A stretch of DNA of 64,000 bases from Acanthosepion esculentum (taxonomy: Eukaryota > Mollusca > Cephalopoda > Sepiida > Sepiidae). Positions 10,726-21,969 of the stretch are shown here, piece by piece. Made by a program: the position numbers and the translations under genes. The notes beneath the pieces were generated by a model. That model had not been told where the DNA came from. It ran no database searches and was given only the letters and a program-made list of their open reading frames with translations. The stretch is taken from assembly GCA_964036315.1 (NCBI GenBank), contig OZ038479.1, positions 57,390,246 to 57,454,245 on the forward strand, read 5' to 3'. The first letter of the stretch is position 1, and every line of letters begins with the position of its first letter.

Positions 10726-12129
10726 TTTCTGCAATTTTTTTGATATGCAGTGATATGTTTTTCAATCTCAGCAAAATTTCAATTTAATTATTTGTATATG
10801 GTTTTTATTATTCTGGTGGTTTTCTTTTCTGCATAATGTAACAGGTTTATGGGCTAATTGTTTAAGTTATGGAAAACCCATTGCCTATCTGAATATGGAA
10901 AATTGAATCAGTGAATAGAGTTAAATTTCAGTCTGAAATAATTTGCGTTCTTTTTTTTTTACTAATATCTCAAATGTTTTAATTTTGTAAGAGATTGGGA
11001 TTGTGTCTCCATTGGCCAATAATGTAGAACAACACAGAAGGAAAATCTGAATTCAAAGATGTAGTGGAGAAACTAATGGAAAGTAGATGCTGTGACAATA
11101 AATATCTGTTTCTGAAAACTATTCTGACAGTGCTACAGGGAATCGTTCATTAGAAGCCAGTTAAACAAGTTATACTAGTAAATAAATAAAAGAAGATTCT
11201 GTCTGAAATATCTTAGATTTTGTAAAAGACATCATGTCCCTTTGGAATGCAGATATGGCTCCCCATTGATTCCTATCTCACTATCGGTGAAATGCTCTGC
11301 ATTCTTACGAAAATAGAATATTTTCTTCTCTTAGATTGCCAATATAGGATATACAGTTCAGTCTACCCAGCTATTTAACTCATAGCTGTGAGAAAAGATT
11401 AATTCATGCCTTTTGCATGAATAAGAGGTACAATACAGACAGCCAAACCGTGATTACACTTGGGTCAGAGATACAGCACAGATGACCGCAAAGCGAATGC
11501 ACTTGAGTGAGAGATACAGTGGACAACCACAACATATAAATAAGTGTAATAAAAAAGATCTAGATCTATATTTTAAAAATATTATACAACTGGTAAAGCT
11601 TAAAATATTCAAATTATATTAAAATTTGGAAAATATAAAAAAAGAGATGATTACTAATTCAGACTAAAATTAACAAATGTTAACCCTCATTACACTAAAT
11701 ATAGCAGGCGTTATGGCTTAAAAGTTTAAAACGTGGAAAAGTGATTGCTGGCCCGTGAACATTATGGAAAATTGAATCAGTAAACTGAGTTCAAATTCTG
11801 GTTGAAATATTTTGCGTTTACAGTGCACTAAGATTTCAAATGTTTTATTAAAAGATCTTGAAAAGAATATTCCTTGGAAAATGTTTTGTTTATATGAAAG
11901 AAATCAAAATTCATATTTAATAGGTTATTGAAAATACAGATGATTTCATTTCATTCATGTATAAAAAAAATAATACATCCCAAAATTTTCATACACTGAC
12001 TTGTACTTGTAAATTTTTGACTGACTTATCCAGGCATGACTCCATTTCTTCTACCACCATCAACAGGTAAAGCAATAAACTGGGATCTTGTCTTGGTTGG
12101 CCAACAATATAGGAGAAAGAAAATGTGAA

Positions 12130-12378
12130 TTCAAAGATGTGTTTGCATATGTCTCACCAAATATAACTTCTGTTAAAAAGCATATTCATAAACTTCACAT
12201 GAATAAGGCATCTCTCCTTTGTATGCATATGTCTCAACAAATCTTACTTAATTGGAAATTCTGATAGACAAATTTCACAACAATATGGTTTCTCTCCTCT
12301 GTATGTATGCATATACGTCACAATATGGGCCATCAGTGAAAATGCAGAACCACAAACTTCACAAGAATATCTTTTTTC
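12130..12378 (-). pseudogene. Decayed zinc fingers behind the stop of the first zinc-finger gene
   Basis: Directly after the stop, and still in the same frame, the minus strand reads [14 protein letters not shown], then GEKPYCCEICLSEF, a second stop, and LLRHMHTKE. These are two recognisable but ruined C2H2 fingers: spacing is shortened in the first and the last His is lost in the second. Beyond them the similarity fades at about 12,130. They were part of the array before a TGA took the place of the glycine codon of a TGEKP linker. Confidence 0.75.
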
Positions 12379-13404
12379 TCATGTGTGTGTTCGCATATGT
12401 CTCACAAAAGATGGTTTAAATGAAAATGCACAACCACAAACATCACAAGAATATGGTTTTTCACCAGTGTGTGTTCGCATATGTCTAGCCAAAGATGACT
12501 TAACTGAAAAGGCATAACCACAAACTTCACAAGAATATGGCTTTTCACGGGAATGTGTTCGCATATGTCTCACCAAATTTGACTTCTGGGAAAATGCAGA
12601 GTTACATTCTTCACAAACAAATTCTTTCTCTCCAGTGTGTGTTTTCATGTGGCAATTCAAAGAAGATTTCTGTGAAAAAGCAGAATCACAAATTTCACAA
12701 GAATATGGTTTTTCTCCTGTGTGTGTTCGCATATGTGGCACCAAAGATGACTTCTCTGAAAATGCTGATCCACAAACTACACAAGAATATGGTTTTTCTC
12801 CTGTGTGTGTTCGCATATGTGGCACCAAACATGACTTATCTGAAAATGCTGATCCACAAATTTCGCAAGAATATGGTTTTTCTCCTGTGTGGGTTCGCAC
12901 ATGTGTCACCAAAGATGACTTCTCTGAAAATGCTGATCCACAAACTTCACAAGAATATGGTTTTTCTCCTGTGTGTGTTCGCATATGTGGCACCAAATAT
13001 GACTTGTCTGAAAATGCAGATCCACATATTTCACAAGAATATGGTTTCTCTCCTGTGTGCGTACGCATATGTGGCACCAAAGATGACTTCTCTGAAAATG
13101 TTGATCCACAAACTTCACAAGAATATGGTTTTTCTCCTGTGTGTGTTCGCATATGTAACACCAAATTTGACTTCCGTGAAAATGCTGATCCACAAACTTC
13201 ACAAGAATATGGTTTCTCTCCCGTGTGTGTCCGCATATGGATTACCAACTTCGATTTATGTAAAAATGCAAATCCACAAACTTCACAAGAGTATGGTTTT
13301 TCTCTCTTGTGCATATACATGTGTTTCCTCAAAAGTGATGTCTGTACAAATGAAGCCCCACAGATTCCACAAGAATGTGGTTCAACACCTGTGTGTGTTT
13401 CCAT
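12379..13404 (-). CDS. C2H2 zinc-finger protein, 12 fingers (terminal exon)
   Basis: The 341-residue product is almost entirely tandem C2H2 fingers with TGEKPYSC linkers, so it should be a nuclear DNA-binding protein; its target is unknown. Finger 1 ([17 protein letters not shown]) follows the start METHTG directly, and fingers 2-12 repeat every 28 residues. Fingers 4-8 alternate between SEKSSL and SDKSxL types, pointing to recent two-finger duplications. There is no KRAB, SCAN, BTB or other effector domain. The start is the first ATG after an in-frame TGA six bases upstream (TGA CAT ATG). A splice acceptor lies 108 bp before it (13,513), so the first exon or exons are non-coding or missing. 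A paralogue lies at 25,663-26,439. Finger 10 has an unusual linker (HTGEKEFVC), and the array ends in a premature-looking TGA followed by ruined fingers. Confidence 0.85.
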   Translation of the reverse strand: METHTGVEPHSCGICGASFVQTSLLRKHMYMHKREKPYSCEVCGFAFLHKSKLVIHMRTHTGEKPYSCEVCGSAFSRKSNLVLHMRTHTGEKPYSCEVCGSTFSEKSSLVPHMRTHTGEKPYSCEICGSAFSDKSYLVPHMRTHTGEKPYSCEVCGSAFSEKSSLVTHVRTHTGEKPYSCEICGSAFSDKSCLVPHMRTHTGEKPYSCVVCGSAFSEKSSLVPHMRTHTGEKPYSCEICDSAFSQKSSLNCHMKTHTGEKEFVCEECNSAFSQKSNLVRHMRTHSREKPYSCEVCGYAFSVKSSLARHMRTHTGEKPYSCDVCGCAFSFKPSFVRHMRTHT

Positions 13405-13504
13405 ATGTCACTGTAAACCTCAATATGCTTCATGAATTTCCAATGTGCTTTTGTAGAAAAAAGCAATCCATGATTTCCTGCAAGTTGATATTCAATCTGA
13501 TGCC

Positions 13505-13530
13505 CAAAACATCTGTAAACAGAAAGAAAG
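13505..13530 (-). promoter_or_regulatory. Probable splice acceptor of the zinc-finger terminal exon
   Basis: The minus strand reads tttctttctttctgtttacag followed by atgttttggg: a pyrimidine tract and AG at 13,513-13,514, with the exon starting at 13,512. The paralogue at 26,562 keeps the same acceptor (cctttcatttacag, then atgttttg) and the same roughly 108-120 bp leader to the ATG, which supports real use. Confidence 0.6.
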
Positions 13531-13754
13531 AAAATATATATAAGCTAAGACATTGAATAATAGATGTAATAATTATGTTATATTCTAATGCCAGTTGATG
13601 CAGCAGCCAGTGTAAATTAAACTCATTGCATGATTGACTATCAAACTTTCACCAGTATATATTCTTTTAAGAAATAATTTTCATATCTAATAACTTTTTT
13701 CCTGTTTCTTTGGATATCAGTGCATTTGGTGATATGTTTCTGCATACTACCAAT

Positions 13755-14720
13755 TACCAAAAATCTGCTCTGAATCATAAAATAAAAAATGTAATAAAAC
13801 TAAATGATTATTAGAAAAGCTTTTAATTGCTTTTATGAATAAGATATATTAAGGACACTATTATCTAAGAAAATTTTTTTTCGATGAATAATGAATTTTT
13901 AAAAGAATTGTTTTCATTTTCGAAAACTTTAATTAGTATAATTTATAACGTTTGAAATCATTTAAATTTCTGCATAACTCTGACCCTGTCCTGTTAGGTG
14001 ATGTTGTTATTAAGTAAAAACTATATTTACTAATCATAAATCAAAAAATGTAATATAAATCATCAAACACTGATACATTTACAACAATTTTGTATGCATA
14101 TTGTGCCGATTTTTGTAGATACAGGTGTTCATACATGACATTATCAGAAAATAAGAGAATAACTATACTAAATTTAAAGCCAATGTATCTAAAATATAAT
14201 AAAACATTAAATTACAGAGAATACTTTCCAAAATTTTTAATATTACCGAGTACTTAAAAGTTATATAAAAAGGGAATCACATTATATTCCCCAATTATAT
14301 TTTACAGATAGAGCCACCATAGACAAACATTAGATAAACATCCATCTGCCATCATGCTATCAACATGTTAATAACTTAAATAAACAGTGATTGGCGTGTT
14401 AAAAATATACATTTCTAGAATATTTTAAACATAAATTAAATATTTGCTTCAAATCAAATTAGTTCTAATTAGCTAATATTCAAATAAATTCTCAGAAAAT
14501 TACATTGCAATAAATGAAGGCTGAAATGGTGCTGAAGGTTGTTTAGTAAAACAAAAAAAAAAACAAAAAAAACTTCTTCTCATCAATTTAAATTATCTTG
14601 CAAATATTGTTTTGCTTATTGGAAGTATTAAATTTAATTTATTAGCTTGAAATTAAAACTAAAAGAAATGCTTCAAGAAAGATTTTTCATTTTTAAATTA
14701 CTTTTAAACCTAAGGTATTA
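13755..14720 (+). repeat. Dispersed repeat family R2, copy 1
   Basis: Marked by ctgctctgaatcataaaat (13,765), gatgaataatgaatttttaa (13,885), catacatgacattatcag (14,131), gagtacttaaaag (14,249) and gcttcaagaaagatttttca (14,670). The same markers occur in reverse order on the minus strand between 17,150 and 16,540, and partly at 16,248-16,440 and 17,460-17,680. Non-coding; an unclassified transposon is likely. Confidence 0.6.
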
Positions 14721-15985
14721 CAAATCTGTCCAGTTTCCTACTATGTTATATGATGGTATAATGAGAGAGAGCTATGGAAAAAAGTTCCCCCCACCATCAT
14801 GGGCATTATTATATCTGTGTTATAACACCATATTTCATGGACAGAATGGAATGGCTGAAAGGAAAAGGAATGACAAACCTGCTTTGGTCTGAGAGAGACT
14901 TTTATATCACTAAGGCATACACAAAACTATATATACATATTTGCATGTCTCCGATGTAGAAAATAATATAACATATCCACACAGTCAAGCAGAATGAAAA
15001 GATAGGGTCTTACATATAATATGGAGATTCTTCTGTGTTTCTGGAGATGCTATGTTTAGGACTCTAGATTCGAACAGACCAGTTTCATCTACTATGCCCC
15101 AATCAAGAAAATATTCCATGAAATTGAAATGGCGAGTTTTGTGTTTTCTGAAATTGAGGAATGCAAGATGAAGTTTTTTCTATATCTGGAAGATATATTC
15201 CCAAAAGGAAATGGTACAATGTGCTTAGAACCTGTAACATTTGCTGTGAGAGGCAGATTTATCCTCAGCCCGGAACCCTTGGCTCAGGCTAAAAAGAGCA
15301 ACTACTCGGTTCAGCTGTTGTCAATTAACTGAAGAACTGACAACTTTCGTCACTAAGTGACTGTCATGTGACTTATCTCAACTAAAGGGAGATAATCGAC
15401 TTTTGTAACCCTACAGTGGAATGGATGTTATCATAACACCCACAAATCCTCAATACTCATATAATTTTAATATTTTCATTTTTATAAAAAACAATAAAAA
15501 TATCAAGAGACTGTGAAACTGGCCATATCAACAATTCTTTACGTATTATAAAGAAGAGTACATTGATTTTGTCTCTTTATGAACTACCATAGTGGGAAAT
15601 TGTGAATGTCAACAATCCATTAAGAAAAATAATTCCTTCAAAAATATTTCTACAAAAGAAATATGTATTCTAGGTTATGTACAAATTTTACTCAGCAACT
15701 GTAGTACATTTATTTAAAAAGATATGAAAATTTGAAATGGCAACTGCTATTATATAGCTACCTCCAATAATTTGCTGAGAAAAGGTCATAAAATGATAAA
15801 GAAGGTTACAAACTTGATAAAAACAAAATTTTATCACCAAAAGGTTTAAGTTATTAAGAGGAAAAGAGAATGAAGCATCTTATTAAAATTTTTAATCCTT
15901 TGGAATACATTCAAAATTTTGGTAAAAATTTTGTTTTCCTTGTGTCAGTAGGGGCAGTATATAAAATTTTAGCATCTTTTTTACA
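14721..15985. other. AT-rich DNA, no gene recognised
   Basis: 15,490-15,640 is the reverse complement of about 27,120-27,245 (shared core: caacaattctttacgta). A 67-codon plus-strand frame at 15,129-15,332 has no known motif. The stretch 15,260-15,420 is richer in G and C than its surroundings, without a recognisable function. Confidence 0.35.
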
Positions 15986-15989
15986 GTAA

Positions 15990-17445
15990 AAAACACACGG
16001 AATCAGAAATTCTTGCAAAAATCAAATAATTATCAGATTTTAATGAAACTTTTCGGACTTAATAACAAATTAATTTTATTTTTTTTAAGAAAATCTTGTA
16101 AGAAATATTTTATTTTTTACATCTGTTCCCTGCACACCTTACTTAATGAAATTCTCAGAATTTTGTCCCTCTTTATATTTATATTAGTTAAAAGCAGAAC
16201 TCTTTGGAGAATTGAAATCATCAAGTTTTTTTCAAACTGTAACATATTTACCAAAAATCTGCTCTGAATCATAAAATAAAAAAATGCCATAAAACTAATA
16301 CATTATGTAATTAGAAAAGCTTTAGTTGCTTTTATATACAAGATATATTATCGACACTATTAAGAAAAATTTTTTTTGATGAATAATGAATTTTTATAAG
16401 ATGTTTTTTATACATTTTAATTAGAATAACTTATTAAGTTTTAATTTTTTTAACTTTTAAAATTATGTATTAATTTGGCTCTTTTAGATTAGGTACCTAA
16501 TAATTCAGTTTAAATTTACCTGCAGTTTAAATGAAAAATCTTTCTTGAAGCTTTCATTTTAGCTTTAATTGAAAGCTAGAGGATTATTATTTCCAGTAAG
16601 CCAAGTACCCTGTAGTGTATTTTGAACAGAAATTCTATTGGATGGAGTTGATTCATTTTTGGTGGCAAAAAATAGCTTTTTAAGTACTCAGTAATTTTAA
16701 AAATGTTGGAAATAGTTTTAGGAATGTTGATTATAAATTTACTATCCTGATTGATCTTATTTTCTGATAATGTTATGTATGGTCAGTCATACTTTCAAAA
16801 TCAGCACATTTATACACATAAAAAAATTGTTTTAAAAATATATGGGCATTATGATTTGTAATGAGGTTTTCAATTTTTACTTAGGAGATATAGTCCTCAC
16901 TTAATAACCAATTGAGGAAAAAGTTTGGAAGAATTTTAAAAACATTTTTGAAACTTTATAAATTATTATAATTAAAAAAATGAAAACAATTCTTGTAAAA
17001 ATTCATTATTCATCAAAAAATTCTTTTTCTTCAGACTATAATGTCCTTAATATACACTATTTATAAAAGCAATTAAAAACTTATCTAATAATTAGATAAT
17101 TTTATTGCAGTTTTTATTTTACACTTTGGAGCAGATTTTAGGGAAGATTACAAAAGTTTGAAAAGAAAATTATGATTTACATTCTCCAAGGAGTTCTGCT
17201 TTTAGCTAATAAAAAAATTTGGAGTACAAATTTAATTTCTAGAAATTTCATGAAATTAAGTAAGTGTGTGTGTGTGTGTGGGGGGGGGTAACAGATGTAA
17301 AAAAATATTTTTAGCACGATTTTCAAAAAAATGATAATTTCAAAAATAAATTAATTCATTTGTGAATAAGTCCTGAAAATATCATTAAAATCTGACAATT
17401 ATTTGATTTTTGCAAGACTTTCCAAATTAATGTGTTATTTTACTG
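15990..17445. repeat. Long imperfect inverted repeat (R2 family), arms about 450-500 bp
   Basis: The left arm 15,990-16,440 and right arm 16,940-17,445 are reverse complements with indels. Paired landmarks are cttgcaaaaatcaaataatt (16,011) with aattatttgatttttgcaag (17,397), agcagaactctttggagaa with ttctccaaggagttctgct, and gatgaataatgaatttttat with aaaaattcattattcatcaa. The spacer is about 500 bp. If transcribed across, the RNA could fold into a long hairpin. Confidence 0.7.
17264..17288 (+). repeat. (GT)n microsatellite followed by poly-G
   Basis: A run of GT dinucleotides followed by eight or nine G residues, inside the right arm of the inverted repeat. The matching place in the left arm lacks it, so it arose after the arms separated. 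Confidence 0.9.
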
Positions 17446-17459
17446 AAAAATAGACATAA

Positions 17460-17680
17460 ATTATTGGAGGTACTTATTTTAGATGATATTATTAAGTACT
17501 TAAAACTATATTTAAAATATAATTGAAAAGCTTATTACAAATCATCAAACACCAATATTTTTTTAAAATTTTGAATTTGTGTGTGTATGAATGTACCAAT
17601 TTTCTACATACGGTCAACAATATATGACATTGGAAAATAAGAGTGATTATTGAAAATTCCTTTTGACTTAAAGAGTAGAT
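17460..17680 (+). repeat. R2 family, partial copy
   Basis: Shares tattaagtacttaaaactat, aaatcatcaaacacc and tatatgacattggaaaataag with 13,990-14,160. It abuts the long inverted repeat. Confidence 0.5.
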
Positions 17681-17869
17681 CAGAAGCTGGTCTGGTACAG
17701 TGAGTGTTGTGAAACACTGCCTAGTCTTGTGACCCAAAATTCAATCAGGGATCAATTAATAATGTGAAAAGAAGAGAGCACACATAAGCATTTTATTTTG
17801 TAATTTCATTTTGTAAATATTCATGCTATTTACAAAGTTTGGTCATTAATTATTAAAAAACAACATTTG

Positions 17870-18010
17870 TCATCGCTTTACGACGTAACTTAAATGCGGA
17901 GTAATTTTAAACGAGTAAGTTCAGTTAAGCGCAGTAAAAAGGCTTTTTAATTAAACCTCCGCGCGCTGAATGTATGGCCGACAGCTGAACGCAACTGAGT
18001 TAGCTTAGAA
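17870..18010. promoter_or_regulatory. CpG-dense islet, possible promoter
   Basis: In an otherwise CpG-poor, AT-rich region, this stretch holds a cluster of CpG sites (for example gctttacgacgtaact, cctccgcgcgctgaat, gccgacagctgaacgcaact). It lies about 4.4 kb upstream of the first zinc-finger exon on the minus strand, so it could be that gene's promoter or first exon. No TATA box, initiator or splice donor could be fixed. A weaker islet at 33,520-33,640 stands in a comparable place about 7 kb upstream of the second gene. Confidence 0.25.
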
Positions 18011-18175
18011 CTTTTATTGTCGATAACTCCAAAACAGTAGGTTTCTTCATAATTTAATTGTTAATTCGAGTTCAGCATGTACATTTACACGGAATTATGA
18101 CGATTTGGGAAAATTTTAAGAGATATTTAGCGTGGGTGTTAAAAAGCAAGTTTACCGCTCAGTTTTGTTTTGATT

Positions 18176-19834
18176 GAAATTCTGGATTATTTTTTTTTCA
18201 CTTTTCAACAAAACATGAAATTTTTTATTGGCGATACCTGTCACATCGCTGAAAAGAGTTAACTTACCTAATTTATTTTTTAGCATTGTTTATAAAAATA
18301 TTATTTCTTGAAATCACACATCAATTTATTTTAATCTAATGCTAACAAAAAAAATTATAAAATAAAAAAATAATGTAGACTGTAGAGAGAGAAACAAGTC
18401 TGAAAATAACAATTTCTTCTTTATTTTTTTTTTAAATCAAAATTAGTTTTTCCGCTTACCTTACAGACCAGGAAACAAAACGGGATGATCTCTTTCTGTT
18501 CAAAAAAAAAATGATTTTTTTTTTTTTGATATTTCACTGACAACCAACGCAATTTTTAAACTGTTTATAGAATAATGTCGAGATTGAAATGAATGACTCA
18601 AGGCTCAAAGGAAGAATTAATAAATAAATAAAAACACGATATAAACATGAAATTAATTTTGAGAAAAATATTTCGCTTGATAATATAAGAAGAGTAAGAC
18701 AAAAGAAATTAAGCGGTGTTACACAAGATTTGGTTCCTTCTGTTTAAAATCCTTAGATTTCTTAGTATTACGTTTACAATAAAATATACTTCATGGCTAG
18801 TTTCCTCATCCGTTGCTTTTACTTCTAGGTACTGCCACGGATTTTCTATAAGAACGCTAAAAATGCATTTTACATAATTTAAAAACGCCTTCTTTGAACT
18901 TAAATTTTGATTCTATTTGAAAGGTAATGGTCTCTACAATTCTCTTCTGAATTAAAAGAAAAATTAATTTCCATATTTAATTTTAAAAATCTTTTTCAGG
19001 CCAATTTCAATTTGCAGACAGAAGTTGCAAAAAGAATTTATTGGAAAAGAGTAGTCCATGAAAAACAACATCCTTTGAAAATAGAAGAGACGAAAAGAAC
19101 CCAAAGAAAAGCCAGAGTTCTCTGAATCCCCCAACTCTATTATGCAGTGGCTGTGGATATCTCTTCAGATCCAGCATAGGACTTATTTGACTTAGAAGGA
19201 AATGTCGATGAGCACCACCAATTCTCGGCAACGAGTTCCAGCAATGAAAGGTGTAAACAACAAACTTAAAGATTTCATAGTTGTCCTAGAGATTTGTTTC
19301 AAAGACTGTTAGTAAAAATTAATCTGCTTTTTTACAATTTACTTATATTAAGACAGAATAAAAATAAAGTGTTATTTATGCATGCTAGCCTGTAAGGTAA
19401 AGCGGTAATTCCACACATGCTGTCATAAAAAGCATGGCAGAAAGTAAAATTAAAACCCGAAGAAATACGGCAGAACAGCAGTGAAATAATCAAGAATTTA
19501 TTATTTCTTTTTTATTTTGAGTGAAGATTGTATTAACAATATTTTTGAGAGAAAAATGGCCTTTCCAAATATGAGTCCTACTATTTAACCCATAGCCATT
19601 TTGAGATGGGACAGATTCATACATTTCCCAAGTGTCTCTGCATTTAAGGGAATATATGACAAACTCAAGTGGATTTCGAACACTGCTATCTAATTTCACA
19701 TTCCAGTTCACTATACATTACACCACTGGTAAATCAACTTTGGTGCATGTTAGCTTATAAAATTGTTATGAAATTCAACAGCATCTAGTCAGCAACACTT
19801 TCTCTTCTTATAGTTGATATCTACCCTTTTTAAA
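18176..19834 (+). repeat. Ancestral block B, copy 1 (uninterrupted)
   Basis: From gaaattctgg to the first satellite base, this 1.66-kb block matches 33,845-34,513 joined to 39,256-40,269, with only scattered substitutions and small indels. It keeps a single ggtac at 18,828-18,832, exactly where the other copy carries a 4.7-kb retrotransposon between two ggtac copies. It is therefore the empty-site version. A more diverged copy of its first part is at 31,260-31,850. Confidence 0.9.
19000..19215 (+). pseudogene. Possible LINE C-terminal end fragment
   Basis: In the plus-strand frame this reads FENRRDEKNPKKSQSS, then LLCSGCGYLFRSSIGLI, a stop, and LRRKC. A basic region followed by C-x2-C...R-x2-IGL...H is the pattern at the C-terminus of many LINE polyproteins. 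The His-bearing residues after IGLI are lost and a TGA stands there. The copy in the other B block (39,425-39,640) has the same lesion, so it predates the duplication. The match is short, so this is tentative. Confidence 0.4.
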
Positions 19835-20358
19835 TTGCTGACATCAACTATCCTCTCTACAATTACTTTTCAGTTTTTCATCTGAATCTGCCACCAAGAC
19901 AGTGTCATCTGCATCATGTTTGTTGTTAATGTAATGTCAGCTGATAACAAATCCTGGCAGGTCCTCTAATTCTCTTAGTCCTTTTCTCTTGCTGACATCA
20001 ACTATCCTCTCTACAATTACTTTTCAGTTTTTCATCTGAATCTGCCACCAAGACAGTGTCACCTGCATCATGTTTGTTGTTAATGTAATGTCTGCTGATA
20101 ACAAATCCTGGCAGGTCCTCTAATTCTCTTAGTCCTTTTCTCTTGCTGACATCAACTATCCTCTCTACAATTACTTTTCAGTTTTTCATCTGAATCTGCC
20201 ACCAAGACAGTGTCATCTGCATCATGTTTGTTGTTAATGTAATGTCTGCTGATAACAAATCCTGGCAGGTCCTCTAATTCTCTTAGTCCTTTTCTCTTGC
20301 TGACATCAACTATCCTCTCTGATTACTTTTCAGTTTTTCATCTGAATCTGCATCATTT
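19835..20358 (-). repeat. Satellite array S3, about 3.4 RT-derived monomers
   Basis: It starts at ttgctgacatcaactatcc, the same junction as the giant array S4, and holds three full 154-bp units and a truncated fourth that has lost about 20 bp (ccaccaagacagtgtcatct). The right edge passes directly into an R1-family repeat. The left flank is block B copy 1. The unit sequence is the common type found in S1 and S4. Confidence 0.92.
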
Positions 20359-20369
20359 TTCCATATTTC

Positions 20370-20690
20370 ATGGTTATTTTTAAGAATAAAAGCATTTATT
20401 TTCATAGTTATTTCTTTATATGGTTAATGTAAATATTGCATTGTTGTTGGTTTAATTATTTTATAAACTTGTAATTATAAAAATATCCTTGCAAATAAAA
20501 AATCTAATAAATAAATAAATAATGTTTTTTGTCAGTTCTCCAGAAAAATATGTATAAATCTATATCATATATCATATGTTTGGGTTTTATTAAAAATTTT
20601 TAAAAAGCTTTATAAAATAAAAATTGTCAAGGTAGTATAGCGTGATAGCGGAAAAATCAACTGTTTGATACATGCCCATGAAAAAATTAT
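20370..20690 (+). repeat. R1-family repeat next to S3
   Basis: Matches 1,190-1,520 over its length, with the shared landmarks ttattttcatagttatttctttata, aatctaataaataaataaat and gtttgggttttatt. It forms the right flank of S3. Confidence 0.6.
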
Positions 20691-21969
20691 GCATATTAAA
20701 CTTTTTGCTATTTTTTAAAATATTACCTTCAACTCCAAAATTTGGTATATGTGTAAGGGATGATTTCACTAACATACTTTTCTTGCCTCTGCATATATGC
20801 AAACTTATTATCGAACAACTGAAAGGATCCATCAACTATAGTTGGCAGTCAGATTGTATTTATCAAACCCAGAATTATCTTGCCAAGATGCAGTAATATT
20901 GAGCAAAACCAAGGTTCTCCACCTTATCCACTTCCCACCAATGAGAAGACATGAGTAATGTGTTGTCCGAATATAAGTCATCCAGGTAGACACAGAGAGT
21001 CAAGTAGAGAAGTAGCAGTCACCAATTATCCACAGGTAAGCAGTTGACATCACTACACATGTTCACCACCTAATGCAGCATCTCTTTCAAGATAGCACTT
21101 AAGAAAACAAATTCAACTAGAGAAATGTTCCCCAGTCTAAGAATATTTTGTTTTTAAACAGATCAAGTGAAAATGTTGGAGACAAAATTTGTCTGAAGAC
21201 TTGTGACCAATGTTCTCTGTATTGTTTGACTGATTAATACTAACCAGGTTGAGGCAGTATTTTTGCTACTGCAATAAGTTTTGAATCAGGTTAATAATAT
21301 ATTTTTCTATGTGGATCATGTTAGGCCCAGATTCAGCAACTGGAGAACCAAATTCAAATTCCAATCAAATCCATTACATTCACATTGTGCTAATACCCTT
21401 CGGAAAGGTATAAATCCTCTTCTTCTCCCAGCTATGTGTAAATAGCAGGACAGAACAGGTTCTATAACCTTGGATGGCAACTGGTCTACTGCAGAAAGAA
21501 ATGGCAACCTACCGCAGGAAAAAAATTTGCTGCCTCAGTCATGTATCGAAAGATACATGATCGCCTAAGCATGTATCGTGCATGGCACAAAACTGACTGA
21601 TTGGCTGACAACATTCTCACCATGAAAATCTCTTATTCTGGAATCATAAATAAAGCCATGTTGCTCCCCAGTTCCACTTCCCAGCCTAATTCTGCAATGA
21701 TCTCGATTCTATAGAAGCCTATTTTGTGGTTTATTAAATTCTTAAAGTCTGATGATGATTGTACTCATTTTCGCATTGTGTAGTCAAGGCTATGAAATCT
21801 CATCTCCTTCCATAACATATACAATAGCCATGCAGTCTATCATTCAATGAAATCTCAATTCCCTTATCTTTTCAGTCTTCATTAACACTGCATCTGCTCC
21901 TGCTTTGTTCATCTTCATCACGACCAATTCTCTTCCTACATCAGGTTTTGCAGTCTTCTATTCTTTCAT
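20691..21969. repeat. Intergenic DNA with dispersed repeat pieces
   Basis: 20,861-20,975 matches 22,761-22,874 (shared: atcaaacccagaattatct ... gagcaaaaccaag). 21,631-21,745 is an R3 copy (ggaatcataaataaagccatgttgctc). No gene is recognisable; short frames on both strands lack motifs. Confidence 0.45.

Larger units (their letters stand above)
10440..13745. repeat. Segmental duplication unit A1, containing the first zinc-finger gene
   Basis: Collinear blocks recur between 21,970 and 26,895: 10,440-10,800, 11,000-11,430 (against about 23,860-24,260), 11,730-12,110 (against 23,480-23,880), the zinc-finger exon, and 13,545-13,745 just upstream of it (against 26,595-26,895). Order is partly reshuffled and divergence is high, so the duplication is old. 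A further partial copy of the gene's 3' flank lies at 24,640-24,930. This is the expected pattern for a tandemly expanding zinc-finger gene cluster. Confidence 0.7.

Noticed and set aside
10323..10787. 154-codon plus-strand open frame
   Set aside because: It spans two copies of a local repeat that are read in different frames, and the paralogous region at 21,970-22,300 does not keep the frame. No domain.
12537..13556. Long plus-strand open frames (339 and 266 codons) opposite the first zinc-finger gene, with repeats such as [17 protein letters not shown]
   Set aside because: They are antisense shadows of the 84-bp zinc-finger repeat. The minus-strand frame has conserved Cys/His and linkers. 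The same applies to 25,538-26,443.
14647..14959. Two overlapping plus-strand frames of 81 and 61 codons
   Set aside because: They overlap in different frames, partly lie in the R2 repeat, and contain no recognisable motif.
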